Notes under the pieces: generated by a model | Seen by the model: only the letters and a program-made list of their open reading frames with translations | What the model was told of the DNA's origin: nothing | The model's database searches: none | DNA from: Chrysopilus asiliformis | Lineage: Eukaryota > Arthropoda > Insecta > Diptera > Rhagionidae | Direction of reading: 5' to 3' | Assembly (NCBI GenBank): GCA_964034945.1 | Contig: OZ035962.1 | Coordinates: 68,648,274 to 68,712,273 of the forward strand | DNA: 64,000 bases | Program-made: the position numbers and the translations under genes | Shown: positions 33,565 to 44,846 of the stretch, piece after piece | How positions within the stretch are numbered: position 1 is the stretch's first letter | Layout of the letters: each line of letters starts with the position of its first letter

Positions 33565-34303
33565 GGCATCAATCGTGTAACGAGGCGCGTTTCCGTCTTT
33601 GAGCTGAGACGGCGACATCGACGCGACACGTTTTTCTAATCGTGTATCGCGACACTAAAAGGTTTGAACGTTCAATGGATTGAATTTCTTAAATCAATTA
33701 TAGGTCATGGTAAATAAAGCTTTCCGAGTGCACAATACGGACCAGTTTTGCTCACTACAAATATCTTGCTACAGAAACGTCAAAATAAAAATATTTGGAT
33801 TAGCTGAAATTAATTTTATGTTAAGTTCACCAGAAAAAATTGAATTACGAGTTGTTCGCAGGTTCTAAAGGGACATAAATGATCCGTTCCAGCTCATCTC
33901 AAAATCGTAATGTATAATTAAAAGACTTTTTGCTTGAAGTGAATAAAAATCAAATCCTCCCACAAAAGTTTTTTCTTTTTGTTGCCGGAGGCACCAGTGT
34001 CAAACGCGCCCCTCGCTAAGGCATTGATTTCATCCATGAACCTTACAAGGGTTTCCCACTGTTTTTCATTCGTTATCTTCCTGAAATAATATAAATTTAT
34101 TATAATTTAAATACAAAAACTTTTATTTACTTTGGTTCCTCCATGGTGAAATGACAGACGAAATGACGCTGAGCGACGCCTCGAACTGTGTCGCTGAACG
34201 AAAAGACGCGTCGCTAGTATGCAAAGACGCGTCGCCATACACGATTGCTTTTTTCAATGAAAGACGCAATTTCGTGTCTGCGTCGCGTTACACGATTGAT
34301 GCC
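33565..34303 (-). mobile_element. 739-bp Harbinger derivative with an open Myb/SANT-like gene
   Basis: Inverted copy of 9623-10352. Ends GGCATCAATCGTGTAACG and CGTTACACGATTGATGCC are flanked by a perfect CAG duplication (33562-33564, 34304-34306). It lacks a DDE transposase but keeps the spliced Myb/SANT-like gene intact, unlike the other copy. Confidence 0.85.
33918..34144 (-). CDS. Myb/SANT-like DNA-binding protein of a Harbinger element (short)
   Basis: Exon 1 is 34144-34131 (ATG, four codons plus two bases); a 50-nt intron with GT donor and TTTCAG acceptor spans 34130-34081; exon 2 is 34080-33918, ending in TAA. The 58-residue product begins MEEPKKITNEKQWETLVRF and continues with a GNKKKKLLWEDL segment. 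The QWExLVxF and LWEDL blocks match the first part of the Myb/SANT-like proteins that bind Harbinger TIRs and carry the transposase to DNA. Family members are longer, with a third helix (usually around a WKK/W motif), so this is C-terminally truncated. The start was chosen because both copies share the same ATG and splice sites. Whether it is expressed is unknown. Confidence 0.6.
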
Positions 34304-34306
34304 CAG

Positions 34307-35595
34307 TTCTGTTAAAATTTTGCGGATTCGCACACAACCTTGGTCTCACTGCACTATCTCACTGTTCGGAAATAATATAGATAACAATGTATTATGCATG
34401 ATCAAAAGCTAAATTATTTGAAAATTAATAAAGAAAAGTTTTTTGAAGAAATTAAGCGCCGTAATGCAACAAAGTTTATCCAAACGTCTTATATCAAGGC
34501 ATCACGGAAATCATATAGTTTTTATGAAAATGTCCAAAGACCATTTTTCAAAGGTCATGTTGACAATTCAATTACCTTCAAATTCGAGAAAAGCAACGAA
34601 ATAATTCAATTTACAACTTCAACTACAATAAATATAAAAATTCTGTACGTTTTTCAATCAAAGTTATTTGATATCTCTCTAGAACTGTTCAGTTAAGAGC
34701 TATTGAGACCATGATCTAATCAAAGAGAAGCACACTTCGAAACATTAAGTTGAGTTCGATTGAATTGTTTTCAAAATAACTTGTAATTCTTCTGGAGAAA
34801 CAAATTGCCCAGCCATCATTGTTTGTCTATTTCAGGAGAAATTTGCTGAATTTTCAGAATAATTCTTCGAAAAAATTCTTGGAAAATTTCAAGTGGAAAG
34901 ATGCAAATATGGGTACAGGGTTTAGCGCGAAAGTGATTTAAGTTAAATTTGCTATAGGATTGATATATGAAGTTTTACTGAAAATTAAGCTAATAAATAA
35001 TATGTAACGCATGATTAAAAATATTTTAGGTTTTAATTTTTTTAAATACACTGAGAGAACAGAAATCTATATTTCGAATGCTAATCACTACAATGCTTGT
35101 ACCAGTCACTGTTGAAATAGTAGCAGCGATCATTCTTATGCGATCGTAATCACGGTTCATAAAATTTTCAAGCGGTGAAGAGTACATCCAGTGATATTTA
35201 TAGGCCTGTATCATTGCCTTCGTCGATACACGAAATGTTTAATATGTATACAATGTGCGGGAGTTGCCACATCTCAATATTCAAAACTTTTTGAATTGAC
35301 TGGAACTTTTGTCAAGTGTATTAAATTTTAATAGTTGCATATATTACAGTGAAATAAAATCAGTGTTTTTTGTCATCCTAAACTTTCTACGTACGCTTGA
35401 AGAAAATCTGTCGGAAAAACTGCAGCGGCTGCAAAAATTGACAGTAGAAATACAATACGGTAGAATAGTCAAAGAAATTCGATAAGCGCAGCAAAAGTAG
35501 CCAAATCTGATCCAGGCATTATAGTGGATTTTAAAGGGGGGTTTTTTGCATTTGGCAATTTTTCAATTATGGGTCATAAGTTTCTTAAAAGCTTT
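34307..35595. other. no recognisable feature
   Basis: A 100-codon plus-strand frame (34394-34696) has no family motif. AT-rich sequence otherwise. Confidence 0.45.
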
Positions 35596-35599
35596 TATT

Positions 35600-36240
35600 T
35601 ATTTTGCCTTCGTATCTGTTTGTCTGTCTGTATGTTTGTCTGCCGATGTCAAATCTGGCAATCTAACTTTGACCCACTTCCACTCATCCGATTGACTTAA
35701 AATTTGCACACATACGTAAATCCGATAATAATACAATACTTTTACTTGCAAGGATAAGGGAAAGTCCTGTAAGGATAACGTGATTGTCCTTTTCCTAAAA
35801 TTTCCCGGAAAAAGTCTCATCTTGCGGTTTTTGACTGAATCCGATTCTGGCATTAAAAAATCCTTAAGGATAACGAAATTTCTTGAAAGGACATTGTGAT
35901 TATTCTTTTCCTCAAATTTTCTGGGAAAAATCTCAACTAAGAGTTTTGGGGCCGCTTGATCCTTTTCTGGCATTAAAAAGTCTATAAGGATAACGGAAGG
36001 TCCTGCAAAGATAATTTTTTTCCTCAAATTTTCCGGAAAAAATCTCATCTGGGGGTTTTTGAAGTCGTTGAATCCGATTCGGACGTTAAGCAGTCTGCAA
36101 GGTCCCGCTAACGTGATTATATTTTTCCACAAAGTTTCCGGAGAAAATCTTATTCGGGGGTTTTTCGTGTCGATAAATCTGCTTCTGGAGTCAGAAGATC
36201 TGTAAGGATATCTCAAAGGCAAGGATATCGAAGACTAAAA
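35600..36240 (-). repeat. minisatellite array, ~115-bp unit, about four copies
   Basis: Units marked by CCGATTCTGG-like words start near 35841, 35961, 36074 and 36179, each containing AAGGATAACG and TTTTCCTCAAATTTTC. It is preceded by a (CTGT)n-like tract at 35615-35645 and TTGACCCACTTCCACTC. The same unit is tandem inside the Helitron-like element at 48380-48915. A 207-codon frame on the minus strand is just the repeat read through and is not a gene. Confidence 0.75.
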
Positions 36241-36464
36241 AGTATAAACAAGTGTGGTGAAAGCAGACGTCATTTTAGATTTTTAGTCATAATAAAAAGT
36301 AGATACTAAAAAAGAAAAAAAATGTTATACATTTTTTTAAATAAAAGCTTTTTTTAAATTAAAAATTTTTTTTTTATGAAGAATTAAATCAAACGCAAAG
36401 GTGCGAACTCGACTGCTGAAATCGCCACACGTAATTTGTTTTTAAATCGACGAGAACCAAAAGG

Positions 36465-37455
36465 TTGAGGCCGTATTTGGCTGGCGGGCCGCATGCTACT
36501 CAGAACGTGTTTGAATGTGGCCCAGCAAAAAGTGATATATTTACAAACTTTATGAGAATGCGACTCAAGTTAATAATTTTAAGTGCACTGTAGAAAATGA
36601 ATTTGAATTTAAACCGAAAAATGGGGTAAAAACGGGGTAAATTTGCAAAAACGTCGTAAAATTTCGAAAAAAAATCAGAATTTAGCTCGCACATCATTTA
36701 AGTTGTAAACTCACCCAAAAAACATTAATCTTACACTAGAAATAGGGTAATTTTAAACCTTGCGTAAAATTTCGACCAATATTCGTATTTTTACTCTCAT
36801 TTTGGTGTAAAAACACGCTCGCAGGGTATTTTTGCATTATTGTACGGACAATTTAACCTTAACCTTATAATTCGCATAAGGTTTGTGGCATCGGAGTATA
36901 AATACTCGAATCGAGTTTTACTCTACCAAAATCCTGTGTGGCGCCTGCCACATGGCAGACATGCCCGGGAAATTTGGATGTGAAAACATCCGCAAAAATA
37001 ATATAATATTTTTGTTTTTGCAGACCGTATAAGCCGAGAAATTCTAATACCATTTTCGGTGTAATTTTAAACAAAAAATGTCGTAAAATTACACCAGTAT
37101 TGTACTTTTACCTCTTATTTAGTTTAAAGTTCCCCCGTAAAAGAGGCTTTTGTACGCCACAAAATGAGTAAAAATGCATAGCTTTTAAGCCATTACAACT
37201 CGGTTTAATTTTACTCCTATTATCGTAGGAAAATGGTTTCCTACGATTATAGGGGTAAAATTACAATAAAATTTTCTAGAGTGTAATTTAAACTTCAATA
37301 ACTCAATTTATGAATTAATATAGTTTAAATTACTTAAAATTGTTAACTAAGTTTGTATATATTCTACGTTTTTTACTAATCAGCTATCTTTAGGGTGTTT
37401 GTGGCTCAATATAACTCGTCCTCTCCCAATGTGGCCCAGGAAAGCTAAAAGGATA
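36465..37455. mobile_element. hAT-like MITE copy split by a second element
   Basis: The left part (GCGGGCCGCATGC, GTGTTTGAATGTGGCCCA, CAAAAAGTGATATATTTACA) and the right part (CAATATAACTCGTCCTCTCC, CAATGTGGCCCAGGAAAGC) match the 161-bp MITE at 26587-26747 in order. About 840 bp of other sequence, including 36586-37283, separates them. Confidence 0.65.
36586..37283. mobile_element. nested element with CACTSTAGAAAAT termini
   Basis: CACTGTAGAAAATG and ATTTTCTAGAGTG are inverted ends of a ~700-bp segment rich in GGGTAAAA/TTTTACCC words. The TSD is not clear. No transposase frame. Confidence 0.5.
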
Positions 37456-37459
37456 AAAG

Positions 37460-38890
37460 CCCAATATTTTCATTTTTGGATCTGAAACAGGAACAATCGT
37501 TACGCTTAGAACAAGATTTTGATACAAACACCGAGATACTTGTAGACACCAGCAAGTAAGAAAAAAAAGCATTTAGTGTATCTACGTCGATATCCATCCA
37601 ATCACGAATTTTTCGGGCACCAAAAGCATTGGTAAAATTTATTATCAAATCGCAAATTTCTTTCGCTATTAGTAGCTCGAAACTGGATATTTACATGATA
37701 TTCGGCCGTGGCAAACTTTGTAATGCCCGGTCGTACCTGTAGAATATTTTTTCGCTTCTGATATGTGTTGCCTGTCAATTTGACAGTGGGGCTTCACTCC
37801 AAAAGGAGAAAACTTTGAGAATAAGTTTTTATTATAACAAAAAATATAGTGAAAGGTGCCCTAGAAATGTGATACGCCGATTTTTTAATAACAGATGTGA
37901 TTCTTTCTTTCAGTGTATAAGATAGATGATTCAGTGTATAAAGTTTTAACCATTGGAAAACTCCGAAAAATCCGATTAACCAAAAAATTAGCTTAGTATA
38001 CTTGTTAGACGTTTCAATTAAAAGACAACGATTGAGTTGGTAATAATTTCAACTTAATTTCAGAGTTTTCATTTGTTCAAAAGATAAGAATGTCCTGTTA
38101 ATGTCTTAAGATCTAATTATATTGCCGGTAATAATTCTACCAAATTTAATAATTTTGCCTGCTTTCGTTGTGCTCAACAAGAAAATCAGATTGCGATATA
38201 TTGTAAATGTCATGGGCTAATTATTTTCTCAAGAAAGAATGTGTAATATTTTTCTCAGGAGTATTTCTCTTCACATCTTTATATTATACCCACTTAATTT
38301 TTTTCAGAGCATTAAAATAAACAGCTTATGATTTACTTCTTTTTTAAACTTCAAATGACTTCACATTTTGTTGTTGCGCCTTGTGAACTGAGAGTTGGGA
38401 ATCATATTTCTTAACTGATTTTCACATTTCTGGCATTCATTTTTTTCGCATGACGCTAATATTTATATATGTTTGTATATGTACGTTTAAGAAGATTTTC
38501 TTGACAACCATTATGTTTTCTTGAGTTCTTAAAATCACATTTAAGACAAGTATGGTTTTGCCTTACCTACTCTAGTACTTAACTGTATTCAGAGTGAAAT
38601 GACTTAATATGATTGAATGTATTAATTTAATGTTTTCCAGCTGGCGGTATTTCATTTTGAAATGAAAGTAAAATCTGGGGAAATAATATTTGCATACGAA
38701 CAAAATTACGTTCAAGAATTGTTTAGAAATATGTCAAGCAAAGAACTGAGGTTCGACCTAAAATAAAATTTTGACTGTTCCATCTTATAAGCTACCATTG
38801 GCAAATAATAAAAAGTTTGATTTTTGTAAGGTTTTTTATTTGTAAGCCCGATAGAACTTCAAATTTTAAAAATTGACACAAAAAATTAAA
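37460..38890. other. no recognisable feature
   Basis: AT-rich; no ORF with motifs, no inverted ends detected. Confidence 0.45.
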
Positions 38891-38896
38891 TTTTAA

Positions 38897-39540
38897 TCAA
38901 AATTTTTTATTTATTCGAAAGATCAATACATGGCAATAACATTTGAAAATAATTTCGGGCATATGGCCACCGCGGCTGTTCTTGACGAAGCGCATTCTGG
39001 ACGTCCAATTTTGGGCCACTTTTTCGAGCACTGCTGGCCGTATGTCACGAATAACACGAACAATGTTGGCCTCTAAGGCGTCAAATGTTGCTGGTTTATC
39101 AGCATAAACCAGTGACTTCACGTAGCACCACAGAAAATAATCGAGAGGTGTCAAATCGCACGACCTTGGAGGCCAATTAACAGGTCCAGTTCTCGATATC
39201 AAGTTATCGCCAAATTTTGATTTCAATAAGTCGATGGTTGCGGTCGCCGTATGGCACGTATGGCACATTCTGTTGAAACCACATCTCGTCCGGATCAATG
39301 TCATCCATATTTTCAAACAAAAAATCATTGATCATGGTGCGGTAACGATCTCCATTGACCGTAACACGAGCTCCGGCCTCATTTTTGATGAAATAAGGTC
39401 CGATGATGCCACCAGCATGTAAACCGCACCAAACTGTGCATTTTTCTGGATGTAATGGAGTCTGTAGGGTCTCTTATGGATTGGTCTCACTCCATAAGCG
39501 GCAATTTTGCAAAAATGTGCTTCACAGCTGAACAAAATTT
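38897..39540 (-). pseudogene. mariner transposase, degenerate
   Basis: The C-terminal frame (39328-38897) has GPVNWPPRSCDLTPLDYFLW with the third catalytic Asp and ends in RGGHMPEIIFKC, a typical mariner C-terminus. Upstream frames give FSCEAHF where the family has FSDEAHF, so the first catalytic Asp is Cys, and then KNAQFGA, VTVNGDRYRTMINDFL and EMWFQQN. The second catalytic Asp falls in a rearranged stretch where TGCCATACG is duplicated near 39247-39265. Frameshifts separate these blocks, so the copy is dead. TIRs were not located. Confidence 0.85.
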
Positions 39541-39791
39541 TGCTAAAAAAAACGTCGCTTATAAGTGGCGCGCTTGCAGGCGCAATAGCCTTACTGGCTT
39601 ATGTCCAGCACAAATCAATTGGTCAAGGTTTCTTTCATGCCACCAAGAAATCCAAAAAAAAATTGAAGTCGTATTACCATTGAAAAATATCAGTTGTCAA
39701 AAGTAATATTTGAGAACCATTAAAAACCGTTATACGTAAAAACCGTTAAAGAAAAAAATGCAGGAAATCTTATTTCTTTTGAATCTAATTA

Positions 39792-40094
39792 CAGGGAAAT
39801 CTCGATTATTTGAACACTCTTTATTTGAACTCTCAGTTATTTGAACCAACAATTTTTTTCTTCATTATCTCTAATATTTGGACTTATGTTCTATTATTTG
39901 AACTTTTATAAAATAAATGCCGCCCAAATGAATCAAACCGAAAAGAAAAATGAAAAATTTCTCAGAATTCGTAATTACGCAATATATGAATGAAATTGGG
40001 AAATCACCGATTATCGGTAAAAACGTAAATAAAACAATATTTGATTACTTAAGTATAATGCCGTTTGAAGTTTTCAAATAATCGAGATTGTCTG
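39792..40094. mobile_element. 303-bp pogo-like MITE, CTCGATTATTTGAAC subterminal motif
   Basis: CAGGGAAATCTCGATTATTT at the left and AAATAATCGAGATTGTCTG at the right; TA on both flanks (39790-39791, 40095-40096). CAG ends plus TA target fit pogo/Tigger. The interior repeats TATTTGAAC. Confidence 0.75.
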
Positions 40095-40720
40095 TATATA
40101 CATTTTTTTCATAATAGTGCATAATTCTCGAACGATTTTCAAAAAAAACGAGAAATTTTCAAAGAACCTTAGTTTTTTTTTTAAATCTGTTAAGAACCGT
40201 TAAAGATGCATGTAAACCGTTAAAGCAAAAAATGTAGAAAATTTCATTTTCTATAAATTTCGTTATATGCAATTTTATCACAAAAGTGCATAATTTTCGA
40301 GAAAAAACTGATTTTTTTCAAATATCTTGAGAATTGTTAAAGATACCAAAAAACCGTTGAAGCAAAAAATGTATTAGCTATGGGAATAAGTTTTTAGCAT
40401 TTTTTTGTGAAAAATCTTTTTTATTTTTGTTTCAAATTACAAATGGATTTTATTCAAAGTATGTTCCATTGGAAGCTATAACATTAGCCCATATTTCAGG
40501 CAAAATACGAATTGCATCTATCTAGACCAGTGGTTTCCAAAGTGGTCCGTACGGACCCCCAGGGTCCCCGGGATCATTCAGGGGGTCCGTGGAAAATTAA
40601 AATTGATTTGGGGGTCCCTGAACAACGTCAGGGGATCCGCGCAAGGTTTTAATATAAAATAAAAAAATTATGACACATTTTTATTACTATGGAAGTTAAA
40701 ATAAATAATAGAAGCTGTTG

Positions 40721-40901
40721 ATTGCTTTTCCGTCTTCCTATTTGGTAGAACGTAGATTCAGTGCCGTTATGAGCCTCATCACGAAAAAAAAGAAACCGAC
40801 TAGAAATTAGTACTCGTGGGGATTTGCGGTTGCTACTCACAAACATTGAGCCGAACATAAATACACTCATAACATCCCATCAGGTTCATTCAAGTCATTA
40901 A
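40721..40901 (+). pseudogene. hAT transposase C-terminal remnant
   Basis: The reading IAFPSSYLVERRFSAVMSLI followed, after a one-base shift in the A-run near 40786, by KKRNRLEISTRGDLRLLL and TNIEPNINTL. FPSxxxVExxFSAVxxL and KKRNRLxxxxRxDLRL are the hAT C-terminal (dimerisation) signature. A single extra A breaks the frame. Everything upstream of this domain is missing, so the element is a deletion derivative. Confidence 0.8.
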
Positions 40902-41110
40902 TTTTTTTTTTGTTTTTTTAAACAAAAGTTATAATTTCAATAAATACTTCTTCAACAAAATGTTTAATTTATACTTTATTTTTGCGTCACCATTTACCAT
41001 TCAAGACATCAAAGTTAAATTTATAATTGTTCTATTATGCATTTATGTAGTAAATGGGTGAAAACCCAGGGTCCGTGGGCAAGTTTTGACTATGAAAAAG
41101 TGTCCGTGGG

Positions 41111-41920
41111 CATAGATTATACAATTACTATAGATGGGAATTAAACGCAAATTCTCGTTTACCTAATGCGAGTAAAACGAGAAGCGATAAAAATTTAAAA
41201 AACACCATTTTGCGATGTGGGAAATCTCTTTCTTCCTCACAGGCATAAATGCAACGCAAGAAGAGCCCACAAAAGCTGTTCACGACATTAACACCAATGA
41301 CCTCCCAACAGCGGAATGTTTACATTTTTAATCTGTCTCCAATGCAATACGTCATATGCACCACAAATATCCTGATTTCACCTGTTAACAGTGATTATTT
41401 TTAATAACTTTTGCCACAAATGAACACTAAAATGTCCCCAAAAGAGTTTCTTCAATGCCTTGTTATGGAATGTTTAGCAGACAATAAGAAAAATCCCGGA
41501 AGAAAATTTTTTAGGGTTCCAGCACCGGCAGAAACGTATATTTTTATATTATTTGCGAGCAGAAAATCACCAAAACTTAAAGAAACCCGTATATATTACC
41601 GATATTCACATTTGAACTTCGCAAATTTTGAAATAAATTCACAAAACTATCTGTTTTCGTTGTTTTTTATATCTGTTTTCGTTGTTTTTCAGTATTGCCA
41701 ATATGTAAAATGTATATGCTTATGTATTCAAATGACTTAGGTATTCAATAAAAACGTATTGAAATCCGAGATGTGGCACCACTGTATACGACACACACAC
41801 AAAATCAATTCCTATCTTTACAAAGAAAATGAGGCGGGTAGAACAAAAGTTTCTCATACTCTTCTAACCGAAAATGTCTTCTTAGAATTTTCCCATCTAT
41901 AGTAGTTGTATTAATCTATG
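41111..41920. mobile_element. CATAG-family element 1 (nested in the hAT)
   Basis: CATAGATTATACAATTACTA at the left and TAGTTGTATTAATCTATG at the right are inverted over about 30 bp, reaching the shared TATAGATGGGAA. The flanks CCGTGGG and CCGTGGA are a 7-bp TSD with one mismatch. It interrupts a GTCCGTGGGCAAG repeat of the surrounding hAT. A 109-codon frame (41411-41740) contains GRKFFRVPAPAE, vaguely THAP-like, but lacks the Cys/His pattern and is not called. Confidence 0.75.
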
Positions 41921-42420
41921 CCGTGGACAAGTTTTGACTACGAAAAGGGGTCCGTGGGCAAGTTTTGACTATGAAAAGGGGTCCGTGGGCCAAAATAGTT
42001 TGGGAACCACTGATCTAGACAAATGGTAATCAGAAGGTGCAAAGTCTGGGGAGTATGGCGGGTGAGGTAGGACTTTTCATTTGATCCCTTCTAGGTATGT
42101 TTTGACCGGCTTAGCAATGTGTGGGCTTGCGTTGTCGTGGAGTAGAATCAACTTGTAATGCCTATCGGCCCATTTCGGACGTTTTTCGCCAATAGCTCGC
42201 TTCAAATGTATTAGCTAACGTCGATAGACTTCGCCACCGATGGTTTCTGACGGTTTCAAGAGCTCATAGTATACAACACCCTTCAAATCCCACCAAATGC
42301 ATAGCATTACCTTCGGGGCATGAGTATTTCACTTTGGCGCGGGAGGGTCTGGCTCACCGGGTATAACCTTGGCTTTCAGGCTCACCGGGTATGACCTTGG
42401 CTTTCCTTGGAGTCCTATAA

Positions 42421-42958
42421 TTCCTGTCCCATATTTTATAGGAACGTTTCCTATGCGGATTTCATTTTTTCAAAACAACGATATTTTTTCAAAAAAAAAA
42501 GTATTGGAGGTACCGGTTATAGCTACCGTTACTTTTCCAAAAATTGATAAAAAACTACATACAACGTACAAACCCACAGACCAATAACATGGACATTCTC
42601 ATAATTTTTCCTGAAACGAATTTCGTACTGATCAGAAATGTTTTGTGTGCCCATGTTCTCGAGTCGGTCTCCGCCATGAATACAATACTTTCCTTCTATA
42701 GAAGAGGAAAGTACATATAAAAAAAGCCAAGAGTACATAGTGACAATTTTTTTCTGAAACGAATTGGGAATTGACTAGAATGGATTTTTATTCCAAAGCA
42801 AATTCAATCAGGAAAGTGGTGTGGTGTTCATTCTACATTTGCTACACAGATAAATGGAAGGATGTATTTTTAGAAAGAATCTTTGATCCTATAAAGAAAT
42901 GTTTATCATCGCATATAACGTTTGTTAAGAGTATAAAAACTAAAACCAACAGAAGATG
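42421..42958. other. dispersed repeat copy and unassigned sequence
   Basis: Positions 42625-42715 repeat 26325-26400 (GTACTGATCAGAAA, TTCTCGAGTC, ACAATACTTTCC). Nothing else is recognised. Confidence 0.5.
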
Positions 42959-43927
42959 TACAGTAAAACCTGTATAACCCAGATCCTGTATAAGCCGAAA
43001 CCCTGCCTAAGCTGAACCCGTGATTTTGAAGACGTTTTTTTTATACAAAACGAATTTTTTTTATACAAACGGAATTTCTCGTATATGTATAAGTCAATTC
43101 AAATTTTTTAGCAACTTTTAACTGCGTTGCCATATGGCATCAAAATACCGAATGGGTTAAGTTAATAAACTCAATACATAGGCATAATACATTCGAAAAT
43201 ATCAAGTGAAAAATAAGTCCGAAGTAGAAGGTCTTGAGGAAGGAACATGGCATTCGTAGTTCTGAATTAAAGACCCTTTTCCATGAAAACATCGGATAAC
43301 AGTTTTATCGGATAAGGGTTTTCTCTATCTGGAACATATTTTTGAACACCACTCGACTCTAATCGAAATCTTGCTATTTTTTTTGTCACGTGCCTATCCA
43401 AGAACCTTTCTTTACATATATTGAACCATTGTTCACGAACTGAGGGGTTTTTCGAGCTCAAAAGTAGTTCACAAATTGAAACGTTTAAGACCCGAGGCTT
43501 CACTGTAAACTTTTGTAAATAGTTATACTATAACAGCCGGTTTCACAGTGGGAGCTTAAGCTTCGGCTTTGTTAAACTTATCCTGGTAGCTTAAGCTTTC
43601 GCTCACACAAGTGCTGTTTCACAGTTAAATTTTGTGTGTCGATTAACAAAACTCAGTTTAGTGAATTTAATAGGCCACTGTGTATTTCTGTAATCATAGT
43701 AAACAATATTTAGCTCCGTAAAATTTTTATTTTACGGAGCTAAATATTCATTTTAACACCGTTTTGACCTCAATTTTGAATTAACTCCGAAAAGGAGTCA
43801 AAAATTCACTCCAACTCCTTTTGGGAGTTATTTTCATTGTAAAGGGTGTTCACGTTTAGAAGAGGCTTACCAATTGGCTTCAACAGCCTATTGGGAGGGC
43901 AAATGGTTTACAATTCGAGAGGTCCCA

Positions 43928-43938
43928 GGTTCGAATCC
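43928..43938 (+). promoter_or_regulatory. pol III B-box consensus in the CACTCTCG MITE
   Basis: GGTTCGAATCC matches the pol III internal promoter B box exactly. A candidate A box lies upstream near 43875 (TGGCTTCAACAG), about 50 bp away as in tRNA genes, but no cloverleaf folds. Confidence 0.45.
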
Positions 43939-43970
43939 CAGCAGAGACATGCAAGAAAAGTTGTTAACAG

Positions 43971-44461
43971 GGGTGCGTTCCTTTATTAACCGTGGTTAAC
44001 CGCGGTAAAGACAAATGCGTTCTTAAATGCCTACGGTTAACGCTCAGTAAACTTTACTGTCGTTCCTAAATGCCAAAGTAAAGCTGTCAAAGTTACTTTT
44101 CTCAACTCTGCTCGAGAGCTGAGTTGGAGAAAGTTAACTTTAATTGTAATTTAAGAACGCGATAAAGTTAACCGAGACGGTTACAACTGTCAATCAACTG
44201 TCAATGCGTCTCGTAGTTTCGAATGAGTTTTGTGCAGAATAATGGAGTATTTTATTGTGGTCCTTGTAAATGAAAAATACGACATCAAGAAGAATTCTAT
44301 TTTTTTAAATGTATTGTTGTGCACATCACTGCTGTCAAAGTTAACCAAATCGCGTTCTTTTAATCAGAGTTAACGTCGGTAAAATTTCAACTTTGGCAAT
44401 CAGCTGTTCTAACTTTGACAAACCCAACCTTTATTTTACTCGGGAATAAAGGAACGCACCC
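43971..44461. mobile_element. 491-bp Harbinger-like MITE, GGGTGCGTTCC family, copy 3
   Basis: Same length and ends as copies 1 and 2; TSD CAG (43968-43970, 44462-44464), which is the complement of copy 1's CTG because the host MITE is inverted. So copies 1 and 3 occupy one ancestral insertion site. Confidence 0.9.
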
Positions 44462-44846
44462 CAGTCAATATTAACTTTGAAAACACGAAAAAAAACTCAA
44501 ACATCTCAAATGCTTGCAAAAAAAGAGAATTTGCGAGGTTTTTTTTGGCCATCTAATAAGTTGGTTTAACACCGAAAAATTGTTAAAAATTAACACCCAT
44601 AGAGAATTGTTGTGAACTCCGTAGCCCGGAGTTCGATTTTTTCCGATAGGTGATGGACTCCCTCAAACTCCGTTTCGGTGCGTAATCGACTCCATTTTTT
44701 CGAGAGTGTTCGTGTGCTGCAACCGAGAAGATTCCATAGCAGAAGAGGCTTTCAGAATTTTATACTCGTTTTAGAATGAGTAAGCAGTTTGCGTTTACAA
44801 TATAAAACTAGATAAGGTCTCAAATAGAAAACAAAACAACATGGTA

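Larger units (their letters stand above)
40528..42012 (+). mobile_element. hAT element (1485 bp) inserted in the mariner
   Basis: CAGTGGTTTCCAAA at the left, TTTGGGAACCACTG at the right, and a perfect 8-bp TSD ATCTAGAC (40520-40527, 42013-42020) that matches the nTCTAGAn preference of Ac-like hAT elements. GGGTCCGTGGGCAAGTTTTG is repeated near the right end. It keeps a transposase C-terminus (40721-40901) and is itself split by 41111-41920. Confidence 0.92.
40450..42400 (-). pseudogene. mariner (Mos1-like) transposase, split by a hAT insertion
   Basis: The part at 42400-42021 reads GVVYYELLKPSETIGGEVYR, then EKRPKWADRHYKLILLHDNA and SPHIAKPVKTYLEGIK, followed by a TGA replacing the expected Trp codon and then KVLPHPPYSPDFAPSDYHL. 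These are the mariner C-terminal half with its second and third catalytic Asp. The last residues, with PEIWANVIASNGTYFE and a stop, lie at 40527-40450 beyond the 1485-bp hAT element. The in-frame stop and the insertion make it non-functional. The N-terminal half was not found. Confidence 0.85.
43710..44708. mobile_element. CACTCTCG MITE, copy B (truncated, with nested MITE)
   Basis: Reverse complement of 1821-2916: it ends TTTTTTCGAGAGTG at 44708. The opposite end is missing; it begins at an inverted duplication of AATATTTAGCTCCGTAAAA (43707-43754). It contains the same 491-bp nested MITE at the same internal position as copy A. Confidence 0.8.

Noticed and set aside
35599..36222. 207-codon open frame on the minus strand
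   Set aside because: It is the ~115-bp minisatellite read through; no family motifs, and the end is a CTGT tract translated as TDRQTDTK.
41411..41740. Possible THAP-domain protein in CATAG element 1
   Set aside because: FFRVPAPAE is only loosely similar and the C2CH zinc ligands are missing.
43862..43960. tRNA gene
   Set aside because: B box is consensus but acceptor, D and T stems do not pair; treated as a tRNA-like segment.
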